64,000 bases of DNA, taken from the NCBI GenBank assembly GCA_000756795.1, contig CCSI01000001.1, positions 434,001 to 498,000 of the forward strand, in the 5' to 3' direction. Shown piece after piece: positions 51,151-59,687 of this stretch. The notes beneath the pieces were generated by a model. The model had not been told where the DNA came from, searched no databases, and was given only the letters and a program-made list of their open reading frames with translations. The first letter of the stretch is position 1. Every line of letters starts with the position of its first letter. Made by a program: the position numbers and the translations under genes. Source of the DNA: Qipengyuania vulgaris (GTDB lineage Bacteria > Pseudomonadota > Alphaproteobacteria > Sphingomonadales > Sphingomonadaceae).

Positions 51151-51962
51151 CGGTAGGTCGCCTCGGCACTCATCGCGGTCACACCGTCACATCGAACGGC
51201 TTCGAATTGGCCCTCTTCCGTGCGGCGCAGGTATATCGGCTGGCCAAGGAACAGCGGGGCCATTGCGCGAAATGAGAACGTCGCGAGCGGTCCGTCGCGC
51301 ATTGCCAGACCTGCCAGTTTCGCTGCCGTGAAGGGTCCGTGCACGATGAGGGCAGGGTAGCCCTCTATCTCCGTCGTGTAGGGGTGGTCGTAATGGATGC
51401 GGTGGCCGTTGGCGGTAGCTGCCGAGAAGCGGAAGAGATTGACCTCGTCCGGCTGCCAAAGCTCGCCCTCGGGCGGTGTCTCGACGGGAATTGGCATTCC
51501 CACGCGCTCGCCCTCGTCGCGATAGACATAGGTCTGCACCTCGCGCACCTTCAGCGCGCCGTCCTGTTCAAGACGCTTCTCGACTTTGGCGAATACGAGG
51601 TCGCCGCTGCGCCCCGCCTTGTGCGTGAGCTCGGCTATACGGCTAGTCTGCCGTGCTTCTGCGCCAAGTTCGATGTCACCTGCAAATTCCATCGACGCCC
51701 CGGCATACATACGGCGCGGGAGCGAGACATCGGGCAGGAAATCGCCACGGCGCGGATGCCCGTCGGCGCCAATCTCGGCATCGAGCGGGGAGGGCAGGAA
51801 AAAGGCCCAGTGCGGCAGCGGCGGATTTTGCGTCTCGTCATCCAGGCCCACGGCCTGCGCGAACCGACGCAAGGCAGCGGCATCGAGCACCTGCTCGGCC
51901 ACCTCTTCGCGACCGACTGCCTGCTGCCATTCGGCGAGCTGTTCAGGTGTGACGCGCGCCAC
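51147..51962 (-). CDS. MaoC-like / FAS1-like dehydratase domain protein
   Basis: 271 residues. Two hot-dog halves: the first DFLPDVSLPRRMYAGASMEFAGDIELGAEA, the second with the FRFSAATANGHRIHYDHPYTTE hydratase motif and YPALIVHGPFTA. Resembles mesaconyl-C4-CoA hydratase/3-hydroxyacyl-CoA dehydratases. Overlaps the end of the convergent acyl-CoA dehydrogenase gene by 4 bases; 3 bases from the next gene. Confidence 0.85.
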   Translation of the reverse strand: MARVTPEQLAEWQQAVGREEVAEQVLDAAALRRFAQAVGLDDETQNPPLPHWAFFLPSPLDAEIGADGHPRRGDFLPDVSLPRRMYAGASMEFAGDIELGAEARQTSRIAELTHKAGRSGDLVFAKVEKRLEQDGALKVREVQTYVYRDEGERVGMPIPVETPPEGELWQPDEVNLFRFSAATANGHRIHYDHPYTTEIEGYPALIVHGPFTAAKLAGLAMRDGPLATFSFRAMAPLFLGQPIYLRRTEEGQFEAVRCDGVTAMSAEATYR

Positions 51963-51965
51963 GCC

Positions 51966-52751
51966 TCAGGAGCCCGTGAACTCGGCCTTGCGCTTCTGCA
52001 GGAAGGCAAGCGCACCCTCGACCGCATCCTTGGTGTCGCCAGCCTGCCGCTGTGCCGCAGCTTCCGCTGCTAGGGTCGAGCCGAGGTCGGCCTGCAATCC
52101 GTCGCGCAGCGTCTGCTTCATCAGGCCGAGCGCGGCAGTCGGGCCACCGGCGAGGCGCTTCACCAGCGCGGTTGCCACTGCCTCAAGCGTATCATCGTCG
52201 ACGCATTTGTAGATGAGGCCGATGCGTTCGGCTTCCTCGCCATGGATTTTCTCGCCCAGCATCATCATTCGCGTGGCGTGCGCCGTCCCGACGAGGCGCG
52301 GCAGCATCCAGCTCGACCCGCCATCGGGGACGAGGCCGATATTGACGAAGGCCTGCAGGAAATAGCCGCTCTTGCCGGCAATCACGAAATCGGCCGCCAG
52401 CGCGATCGAGCATCCGACACCCGCCGCCGGACCCTGCACCATCGAGACCACCGGCACCGGTACGCTGGCCAGCGCCTGAATCATCGGATTGTAATGCTGG
52501 CTGAGCGAAGTGAAGGCGCGGTTTCCGCCCGAGATGCGCATTTCGGCATTCCCGGCAAGGTCGGCTCCCGAACAGAACGCACGCCCTTCGCCCTTGAGCA
52601 AGATGGCGCGCACATCGCCCCTGTCACGCACCGCTTCAAAAATCTCGTCCGCCATCTGCGGCGGGCAGGCGTTAAGGCGCTCAGGCCGATTGAGCGTGAT
52701 GGTGAGAACCGAATCCTCGGTCTTCGTCAGAATGGTTTCGAAGTCGCTCAC
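51966..52751 (-). CDS. Enoyl-CoA hydratase/isomerase
   Basis: About 261 residues from GTG 52751, preceded by AGGAGAGAT. LTITLNRPERLNACP, the oxyanion loop AFCSGADLAGN, and VQGPAAGVGCSIALAADFVIAG are typical of the crotonase family. Hydrates enoyl-CoA or isomerises. Operon with the MaoC-like gene. The longer ATG start at 52829 adds residues without family similarity and is less likely. Confidence 0.9.
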   Translation of the reverse strand: MSDFETILTKTEDSVLTITLNRPERLNACPPQMADEIFEAVRDRGDVRAILLKGEGRAFCSGADLAGNAEMRISGGNRAFTSLSQHYNPMIQALASVPVPVVSMVQGPAAGVGCSIALAADFVIAGKSGYFLQAFVNIGLVPDGGSSWMLPRLVGTAHATRMMMLGEKIHGEEAERIGLIYKCVDDDTLEAVATALVKRLAGGPTAALGLMKQTLRDGLQADLGSTLAAEAAAQRQAGDTKDAVEGALAFLQKRKAEFTGS

Positions 52752-52888
52752 ATCTCTCTCCTGCCGCGCGCTTTGTTCGAGCGCCTTGTGCGCAGGTGCA
52801 TCTTCGAATGCAACCTTCCAGAAGGGCATGAAAGCTGGCGTAAAGCGCGATGCGCGCTTTGCCGTAGGGTCAGCGATGGGAAGAAAAA

Positions 52889-52928
52889 TGGTGGACGCAC
52901 TAGGGCTCGAGCCTAGGACCCGCTGATT
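52889..52928 (-). other. 3' fragment of tRNA-Lys(CTT), candidate attachment site
   Basis: Minus strand reads AATCAGC, GGGTC variable loop, T-arm CTAGG-CTCGAGC-CCTAG, acceptor TGCGTCC, A, CCA: the 3' half of a tRNA from the anticodon loop to the end, matching the tRNA-Lys(CTT) pattern. The 5' half is absent (the upstream sequence does not pair). T54 of the T-loop is C. Such fragments mark one end of an element inserted in a tRNA gene. Confidence 0.6.
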
Positions 52929-53274
52929 GAGATTTGGCGTAGCTTATTTGTAAAGGGCTTACTTCACGGGATGTTACAGGGACATAACGACAACTTGTCG
53001 CAACCATGTTGCAGTCCTGTCTTCTTCAACCTCTGCAATCAAGTGTCCGTGCGAAAGCGGACAATATGGTGGGTCTTGCAGTACGTGAGATCGTGTCGAG
53101 AGAGGGCGACCCGTAATAAGCGATCAATTGCATTCCGCTTCGCAAAGTGACTTCCGACACCTTCGCTCTCGACTTCAATCTCGGTGTTCATAGGCATCTT
53201 GCTGAAGAACACGAAAGGAGAAATTCTCGTCAAAGGCAGTTGTCTGCAAGTCCGAATTCGGCGACACCCAAGAA
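52929..53274. other. 346-base spacer with no supported gene
   Basis: Appears less GC-rich than the flanks. Contains two touching palindromes at 52988-53012. A short minus-strand ORF at 53039-53308 overlaps the kinase start and has no recognisable feature, so it is not called. Confidence 0.6.
52988..53012. promoter_or_regulatory. Two adjacent palindromes upstream of the sensor kinase
   Basis: CGACAA-C-TTGTCG (52988-53000) and GCAAC-CAT-GTTGC (53000-53012) share one base. Operator-like or stem-forming; 260 bases before the kinase start. Confidence 0.4.
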
Positions 53275-56200
53275 ATGTCGCTCTCGGTTCGAGGTCTGTT
53301 GATCGCATTTCCGGTCGTCATGCTGATCATCGGCGGCATGGCGTTCCTGACTTATAGCTCTGCAATCAGCGATTACAGGGAGAGTGCAACCTCCGAACTG
53401 TCCCTTGCCAACAACGCTGCAGCCGAGAGATTGCGCAGCGAGCTATCGCTCGTTTCGCAAACCGAAAGCGCCGCCAGCGCCATATTGGAAAGCAGGTTGC
53501 GCTCGGACAATCAGACGCGTTTCGATGACGTTTTCATCGAGGCGTCTGACGGCGCCTTCCACTCGCGCCCGGAGCTTTGGGAAGGCAGTGAGCTTACGGG
53601 ATCTGTCCAATTGCGAGGGTTTGGAGCCTTTGCCGCACCCCCACTTCCCGTGGGCGAACGCCGCGCAGCCCTGATGGCGGCTTTTGATACGATAAAGGCG
53701 ATGGCCAACGGCCTGCCGAGCGAGATCGAGAGCCTCTACTTCTTTACGCCGAACAATGATCTGCTGATTTTCGCGCCGACCCGCGAGGATGAGCTGTCAT
53801 TCTACCGCGAAGCGCCCGCCGATCTCGACTTTCAGAGCTCCGAGTTCGTCGCGATCACTTCGCTAGGAGCAAACCCGGAGGGCGAGCTGAGGTGTACGAG
53901 CCTGCAGACCCCCGTTTACGACAGTTCCGGTCAGAATTGGACTACTGGATGCATGCTGCCCGTACGCCGCGACGGAAAGCATATCGGAGCATGGGGCATC
54001 AGTATCCCGCTCAAGAACCTGACAAGGGTTCTGCCGCAACCTCCCAGCGGCGCTCTTACGATCATCGCGACGGGAGATGGTAAGCTCATCCACCATTCGG
54101 GCTTGTCCTCAGGAGCAACCGAGAACCTGGTTGCCAATCTCGATCTAGCGACTTCGGAGGATGCACTTCTTCGTGGGCTCGCACGGCACATAGTCGGCGG
54201 GATTGGAAGCGAAGTCGAGTACGCACCGGAACTCAGTGCCTACGTGTCTGGTCAGCGTCTGGAAGCGCCGGACTGGTATGTCCTGACGGTTCTCCCAGAA
54301 ACGGCGCTAAGCGAGCGTGCATGGGCCATTGCCCAACGCGTGATCGGTGTCTCGGCGATTGCTGCACTCATTCTCGGGCTTTTGCTGGCCGCAGTTTTTC
54401 ATCGCACCTTGGCCAGAAGGATCGTGCGGTTGGCAGCGCGGACAGATACCGTCGCCGGGGAAATGAGTTCTCGACCGCAAAGGAGGGAAGGAGACGAAAT
54501 TCTTCAGCTCGAGCAGGCGTTCGACAAGATGGAGGAGCGTCTCGAACAGGCGCGCTCGAGAGAGGAGCGGTCTTTCGATGTCATGGTCGATGCCGCACGA
54601 GGATACGCGATGGCCCTGTTCGACAATTCAGGATCGTTGATCAGAGCGAATGAGGGCGCATTCGAATTGTTCGGCAAAGAGGAAATCGCCGCGAGGGGAA
54701 AACTGTTTGGGCTCGGAAAGCCAGGACATAGTCCGGTAGCGAAAGATCAGGTGCCCGGGACCACGCCGAAGATCTTCGAACGGGAACTGGCCGGGGGACG
54801 CAAGGCGTGGCTGGAAGAAACGCTCGTCCCGCTTTTAGACAAAGAAGCGGAAGCCTTCGGAACCGCTTACATCGCACATGATCTCACCGCACTCCGCACC
54901 GCGCAACGAGACGCCGAGAACAACCTTCTTTATCTCGAACTCGCCCAGTCCAGTGCGCAGGCAGGGCATTTCTCACTAAATCCGGAAACGATGGAACTGG
55001 CATTGTCCTCGTGGCTGATGCAGAAGCTCGGGATTGCCGATAATGTCATTCCACTATCGGAAGTTGCGGCCCTGATCGAGGAAAGCAGGCGCGACGAGAC
55101 GATGGCTCTCATTGCCGACGCGATCATTGCGAAATCGGAGTTCAGTTTTGAAACCGTCGGTATCGATGCCGAAGGGCAGACCTTCCCTGCCCTGATACGT
55201 GGCACTGCCGTTTTCGAGGAAGGTGAAGATGCTTATCTGGTCGGCTATTTTGGGATTGTGCAGGATATTTCCGAGCAGAAGACTGCTTCCGCCGCGCTGG
55301 AAAGTGCTCTCGATCAGGCGAAAGCCGAGGCCCGTGCAAGAAGCGATATTCTCGCGGTAATCTCGCACGAAATTCGCACGCCGATTTCTGGCATTCTTGG
55401 CCTGATCGACCAGGTTCGCAGAGAGCGATCGGAACCGGAACGGCGAAGGGCACTGACCCTGATCGAGGAATCCTCCGAAGCTTTGCTGCAGACCCTCGAT
55501 GCTACGTTGAACCGGACTCGCAATGAGCGTGAGAAGACTTCGGAGGTAAGCGAAGAATTTTCTCCCGCGAGACTTCTGGAAACGGTCGCAGAGCTGTTCC
55601 GGCCCCTCGCCCGGCGCAAGGGCCTTGCGATCGATGTCGAAGTCGACAGTGACGAGAATGCCGTTGGAATGCCAGGCCGCATCCAGCAGGTGCTCGCTAA
55701 TTTCCTGTCCAACGCGGTCAAGTTTACATCTACGGGCAGCATTACCCTGTCTGCTTTCCCTCCCGAAGACGGTGATCACTTTTGGACCTTTGCCGTCGCC
55801 GACACCGGGTCCGGAATCCCTCCGGACCGCATGGAGACGATTTTCGAGCCGTTCGCGGGCAGTGGTCCAGACACTCTTGGCCGGAGCACAGGCAGTGGCC
55901 TCGGCCTCTCGATTACGCGCGAACTCGCCGATGAATTGGGTGGGTCGGTGGAGGCGCAGGCGACAGAGGGCGGCGGCACCCGGATGGTGTTCAGAGTTCC
56001 GCTTGAGCCTGCCGATCGAGACGCAGCGTCCAAAACCGTCAGGGGAACGATCGCTATCGACCTCGACCAGGCATCACTCGCCGTGAGAACGGAAGCCATC
56101 GCCGAGTCTCACGGCTTCTCCGTGAGCGGAGACGAGCGGCCCAACGATCTTGCTGTGATCGTGGCGGATGCGCCAACCAAGCTTGAAGCTACCTCTGCAA

Positions 56201-56322
56201 CCTTGAAGATCCTCGTGTCAGAGGATCGGGCGATAGAAGAGTGCGGCGACTTCTTCGTCATCCCCTCCATACAGTTACTCGACAAGCTGCCCGCCCTTCT
56301 GGACAAGATCGACCATGAGTAA
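53275..56322 (+). CDS. Membrane sensor histidine kinase with double PAS and degenerate receiver-like tail
   Basis: 1015 residues. Membrane segment (about 8-28), periplasmic dCache-like sensor (30-345), second membrane segment (about 353-375), HAMP-like linker (377-430), two PAS-like regions (about 440-545, 555-680), HisKA with H698 (AVISHEIRTP), ATPase domain with N box NFLSNAVKFT, DTGSGIP and STGSGLGLSI (about 775-895). The last about 95 residues have a receiver-like beta pattern but no acidic pair. No output domain. Overlaps the next gene by 8 bases. Confidence 0.93.
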   Translation: MSLSVRGLLIAFPVVMLIIGGMAFLTYSSAISDYRESATSELSLANNAAAERLRSELSLVSQTESAASAILESRLRSDNQTRFDDVFIEASDGAFHSRPELWEGSELTGSVQLRGFGAFAAPPLPVGERRAALMAAFDTIKAMANGLPSEIESLYFFTPNNDLLIFAPTREDELSFYREAPADLDFQSSEFVAITSLGANPEGELRCTSLQTPVYDSSGQNWTTGCMLPVRRDGKHIGAWGISIPLKNLTRVLPQPPSGALTIIATGDGKLIHHSGLSSGATENLVANLDLATSEDALLRGLARHIVGGIGSEVEYAPELSAYVSGQRLEAPDWYVLTVLPETALSERAWAIAQRVIGVSAIAALILGLLLAAVFHRTLARRIVRLAARTDTVAGEMSSRPQRREGDEILQLEQAFDKMEERLEQARSREERSFDVMVDAARGYAMALFDNSGSLIRANEGAFELFGKEEIAARGKLFGLGKPGHSPVAKDQVPGTTPKIFERELAGGRKAWLEETLVPLLDKEAEAFGTAYIAHDLTALRTAQRDAENNLLYLELAQSSAQAGHFSLNPETMELALSSWLMQKLGIADNVIPLSEVAALIEESRRDETMALIADAIIAKSEFSFETVGIDAEGQTFPALIRGTAVFEEGEDAYLVGYFGIVQDISEQKTASAALESALDQAKAEARARSDILAVISHEIRTPISGILGLIDQVRRERSEPERRRALTLIEESSEALLQTLDATLNRTRNEREKTSEVSEEFSPARLLETVAELFRPLARRKGLAIDVEVDSDENAVGMPGRIQQVLANFLSNAVKFTSTGSITLSAFPPEDGDHFWTFAVADTGSGIPPDRMETIFEPFAGSGPDTLGRSTGSGLGLSITRELADELGGSVEAQATEGGGTRMVFRVPLEPADRDAASKTVRGTIAIDLDQASLAVRTEAIAESHGFSVSGDERPNDLAVIVADAPTKLEATSATLKILVSEDRAIEECGDFFVIPSIQLLDKLPALLDKIDHE

Positions 56323-57976
56323 TCTCGACGATCTACCGCCAGATAAAAAGGCAGAAATCCTGGCCTCGAGGCTTGATCGAAGCGAGCGTGCTCTGAGGGC
56401 TGCAGAAACTGCGCTCGAACAGCGCATGAAAGAACTCTTCAAAGCCAATGAGGAACTGAGCCTCCGGGAGAGTGAGCTTGCGCAAAAGCTCGAAGTAGAA
56501 AGTTCGCTGCTTCTCGGGGCCCTCTCGACGACGCAAATGGCGACTGCCTATGGCGAGCGCGACCGCGGATTTACCGTCTCGGAAGGCGCGGCGCGCCTCT
56601 TGGGCCTTGCCGAGGACGAAGAGGCAACCCTCGAAAAGCTCGTCGGTGCTTTACACCCGCTCGACCGCGATCGCATCATGCGTGAAGGCCTCGCCTTTTT
56701 CCGGGATGGCGAGCCGGGAAAGGCCCATCACTACGAACACAGGATCCAACGTAAGGATACGGGAGAAACCCGCTGGCTCAGCTGGACCATCAGGCGCGAA
56801 GCCGGCGGGGATGACCGACCCAGCTACCTTCTTGCGACCGTTCGCGACATTACCGAAGGACGGGCGAACGAACGCCAGGTGCGCGCGCTACAACTTCGTG
56901 CAGAACGCCGTGTTGTGGAACTTGCGAAGGTGCAGCTGGAATTGTCCGAGGCGAAGCGCCGCGTGGACAAGGCACTCGAGGGACGCAACCGTTTCATTTC
57001 CGAAATGGCACATGCGGTCCGGACGCCACTGGCCGCGCTTTCCGGTGCACTGGAGCTCCTCCGCCTCAAGGCTCCGAGCGAGTTGTCCGATGACCTTTCC
57101 GTTGCCAGGGAAGCCTCCGAGCAACTGGGAGAATTCGCTTCGAAACTCATTGAAGAGGCAGCGCTGGAAGAGGGTGCGCAAGTAGCGGATCTCGCTGCGC
57201 CGGCGGCGCCCGCCCCGCAATCAGATGCTGCTATGCCTCTGCCTGACAACCCCAAGGTCCTCATCGCTGAAGACACGGAAAGCAACCGCTACGTGGCCGA
57301 GCGACTGCTCGCCGAACTGGGTTGCGAGGTAACCTCCGTCGACAACGGGGCGGCCGCGGTCGAAGCAGTTCGGCGAGACGGTTTCGATGTCGTCCTCATG
57401 GACGTGATGATGCCGATCATGAACGGGGAGCAGGCTACACAGGCAATCCGGGCTCTTGGCGGACCAGCTTCCCGTACTCCTATCATCGGCGTGACCGCGC
57501 ACAGCTTGCAGTCGGAGAGGGAAAGGCTTCTGTCCTCAGGCTTGACAGCGTGCCTCTCAAAACCGGTCAGGAAAGATACACTGGAAACCGCGCTCAGGAC
57601 GGCGCTCATTTCCGGACGCGACACAGCGCAAGATGCCGCACGCTTCGACCACGACCTTTTTCGCCGGGCCTTTACGGACCTGCCGGAAGCCTATCGCGAG
57701 CGAATGCGCGATGCGGCGAAGAAAGACATCACCAAATATGCCGCCGACGTACTGTCCGCAGTCGAGCGCGATGACGACGACGCATTGTCGAAGGCGGCTC
57801 ATTCGTTGACGGGTGTATCGCTCAACATCGGTGCGATCGGGATTGTCGAGGAACTGGCTGCCTATCGTGAAAAGAGACCTGCGCCCGACGCCTCGACGGA
57901 GGAATTCAGAAGTACGGTCGCCAGCTGCCTATTGGCAGTTGACGACCTCTACTTCGCGCTTGTCGAGCAGCCTTAG
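56315..57976 (+). CDS. PAS-histidine box-receiver-HPt protein lacking an ATPase domain
   Basis: 553 residues. N-terminal coiled coil (about 15-70), PAS (about 75-190), a DHp-like segment with the H-box FISEMAHAVRTPL (H233), then a linker where an ATPase domain would be expected, immediately replaced by a receiver (KVLIAEDTESNRYVAERLL, acceptor D363 in VVLMDVMMP, K in LSKPVRK), and a C-terminal HPt domain (AAHSLTGVSLNIGA, H496). Lacking the N, G1 and G2 boxes, it cannot phosphorylate itself; it should take phosphate from the coupled kinase. Output is not identified. Confidence 0.9.
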   Translation: MSNLDDLPPDKKAEILASRLDRSERALRAAETALEQRMKELFKANEELSLRESELAQKLEVESSLLLGALSTTQMATAYGERDRGFTVSEGAARLLGLAEDEEATLEKLVGALHPLDRDRIMREGLAFFRDGEPGKAHHYEHRIQRKDTGETRWLSWTIRREAGGDDRPSYLLATVRDITEGRANERQVRALQLRAERRVVELAKVQLELSEAKRRVDKALEGRNRFISEMAHAVRTPLAALSGALELLRLKAPSELSDDLSVAREASEQLGEFASKLIEEAALEEGAQVADLAAPAAPAPQSDAAMPLPDNPKVLIAEDTESNRYVAERLLAELGCEVTSVDNGAAAVEAVRRDGFDVVLMDVMMPIMNGEQATQAIRALGGPASRTPIIGVTAHSLQSERERLLSSGLTACLSKPVRKDTLETALRTALISGRDTAQDAARFDHDLFRRAFTDLPEAYRERMRDAAKKDITKYAADVLSAVERDDDDALSKAAHSLTGVSLNIGAIGIVEELAAYREKRPAPDASTEEFRSTVASCLLAVDDLYFALVEQP

Positions 57977-59406
57977 TAGGCCCCTCGGCCGTTCACGACT
58001 GCAGGCAACGTCATGAGAACGAGCTTGAGATCGCGAACAAAGGACCTCTGCCGTAGGTAGGCGCGATCCATGATCGCCTGGCGATGGAAAGGAATCTCTG
58101 CTCGTCCCTTCACCTGCCAGCTGCAGGTAATCCCCGGCTTGCCGTGGAGGCGCTCCCACTGGCGCCCCTCGTATCGCGCGACTTCGCTGGGAAGCGCGGG
58201 GCGCGGCCCGACAATCGACATGGCACCGGACAGCACGTTGAGGAGCTGAGGGAGTTCGTCGATTGAAAATCGGCGCAAGACCTTTCCGACGCGAGTGATG
58301 CGCGGATCGTCCCTCATCTTGAAACAGGTGCCCGAGCGATCCGAGCGAGCCAGCAGCGCTTTGCGCCGATCTTCGGCATCGGTGTACATCGAGCGAAACT
58401 TGATCATCGCGAAGTCTCTGCCGTCCTTGCCGATGCGCCGCTGGCTGAAGAAGACGGGGCCACGGTCCTCTGCGCGGATCGCGAGTGCAGCGATGAGGAA
58501 CACCGGAAGGATAGCGAGAAGCGTCAGTGTCGCGAGAAGGATGTCGAATGTACGCTTTGCCGCCTGTGCCATGATCTCGGTGAGCCCGCGGCGACCAGCG
58601 GCCTCAGCCATGGCATGCGCGATAAAGAGCGGGTTGCCGAGCAGATATCGGCGTCCCAGGCGCCGCGGCTCCATGGCGAGACGCCAGACCCACTCAGAGC
58701 GCAATGCCCGTATTGCTGTGGGCGCCCGCGCAATGCGGCCGGAATAATAATCGAACAGGCCCCCGACGCCCATGACGACCGGGATGTCGAGCCGGTCCCG
58801 ATTGCGCGCGATCCATTGTTCTTGAAGCGGGACTCCGAAGCCGACGAAAAGGATGGCAGCACCTGACCGGTTGATGCGGTCGATCACGGCATCTTCGTCT
58901 TCCTTGGCGAAATAGCCGTGCTGGGTGCCTCGGATACGGAGTGAGGGCCACTCGCCGCATGCCCAGGCTGCAGCGGCATCGGCAACACCGGGCGCGCCCC
59001 CGAGCATGAAGAGACCTGCGCCTTCGATTGCCGCGCGCTCGCAAATGAGCGGAAACAGATCGGTGCCATTCAAATTTTCGGGCACTTCGCAGCCGGCGAG
59101 GCGCGCAGCGATTTGCACTCCGACACCATCAGGCAGGAGCAGGTCACTTTCTTCAAGTGCGCTTCGATATTCACGATTGGCGATGGCCATGTTGACGCAA
59201 TGGGCATTGATGAAATTGACCGTCGTCTGGCAACCGTGGGCCGCTTTGCGGACGATGTGCGCAGCAGCCTCTTCAATAGAGGCATTCTGTAGCGACAGGC
59301 CGAAGAGATCGATGTTGCGAAATGGCGCGAGTGCGCGATCCGCGCTGTCGCCAAAGACGATCGGATACGCGGCAGTTCGGATGGCTGATGCGGGAATATG
59401 CTTCAT
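57973..59406 (-). CDS. Fusion: WecG/TagA/CpsF-type glycosyltransferase with initiating phosphoglycosyltransferase
   Basis: 477 residues from ATG 59406 (AAGGAG upstream). About 20-250 is a GT26 domain (VNFINAHCVNMA, LLLPDGVGVQ, LNGTDLFPLIC, FVGFGVPLQEQWIARNR, MGVGGLFDYYSG). About 265-477 is a bacterial sugar-transferase (PglC/WcaJ-type) domain with one hydrophobic segment, then KRTFDILLATLTLL, MIKFRSMYTDAE, FSIDELPQLLNVL and SIVGPRPALP. It joins the first two steps of repeat-unit synthesis on undecaprenyl phosphate. Convergent 4-base overlap with the HPt gene; preceded by an exact sigma-54 promoter. Confidence 0.9.
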   Translation of the reverse strand: MKHIPASAIRTAAYPIVFGDSADRALAPFRNIDLFGLSLQNASIEEAAAHIVRKAAHGCQTTVNFINAHCVNMAIANREYRSALEESDLLLPDGVGVQIAARLAGCEVPENLNGTDLFPLICERAAIEGAGLFMLGGAPGVADAAAAWACGEWPSLRIRGTQHGYFAKEDEDAVIDRINRSGAAILFVGFGVPLQEQWIARNRDRLDIPVVMGVGGLFDYYSGRIARAPTAIRALRSEWVWRLAMEPRRLGRRYLLGNPLFIAHAMAEAAGRRGLTEIMAQAAKRTFDILLATLTLLAILPVFLIAALAIRAEDRGPVFFSQRRIGKDGRDFAMIKFRSMYTDAEDRRKALLARSDRSGTCFKMRDDPRITRVGKVLRRFSIDELPQLLNVLSGAMSIVGPRPALPSEVARYEGRQWERLHGKPGITCSWQVKGRAEIPFHRQAIMDRAYLRQRSFVRDLKLVLMTLPAVVNGRGAY

Positions 59407-59440
59407 GGCGGTGCTCCTTGCGATTACGTGCAAGGCAGTG

Positions 59441-59456
59441 CGCAAGCGCCGTGCCA
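59441..59456 (-). promoter_or_regulatory. Sigma-54 (-24/-12) promoter, minus arm
   Basis: Minus strand TGGCACGGCGCTTGCG: GG at -24, 10-base gap, GC at -12, an exact match to TGGCACG-N4-TTGC. The predicted start is about 25 bases before the ATG of the fusion gene, leaving room for the AAGGAG site at 59414-59419. Confidence 0.8.
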
Positions 59457-59530
59457 TTATTTTCAAAGCATTGATTTTTATGGAGGTTTAGCAAAAAGGT
59501 AAATGATGCTTGGTCGTGCATTCGCCGGGA

Positions 59531-59596
59531 TTTGCATTTTGCGGCAGCAGATTGTTGCAATTTGCAATACTGGCCACTGCAAGACGCAAATTCTGC
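59531..59596. promoter_or_regulatory. Cluster of TTGCAA-type palindromes between divergent sigma-54 promoters
   Basis: Two self-complementary TTGCAA sites one base apart (59555-59560, 59562-59567), with related TTTGC/GCAAA copies at 59531-59542 and 59586-59596. The cluster lies 75-110 bases from both -24 elements, the place for upstream activator sites of an NtrC-family regulator. Confidence 0.5.
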
Positions 59597-59640
59597 GAAA
59601 AAGTGCTCGAGAAAGCCCAGTATTACGTGGGTTCGGAGTT

Positions 59641-59656
59641 TGGCACGTTCCTTGAA
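59641..59656 (+). promoter_or_regulatory. Sigma-54-like promoter, plus arm
   Basis: TGGCACG-TTCC-TTGAA: -24 GG (59642-59643), 10-base gap, then GA in place of GC at -12. Good -24 element, one mismatch at -12. About 31 bases before the flippase ATG. Confidence 0.55.
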
Positions 59657-59687
59657 AAGTCATCGGCATTCGTAACTCGAGGATGCC

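Noticed and set aside
53039-53308. Minus-strand ORF of 89 codons before the sensor kinase
   Set aside because: Overlaps the kinase start, lacks a ribosome binding site and recognisable motif. It could be a remnant of a mobile element but this cannot be shown.
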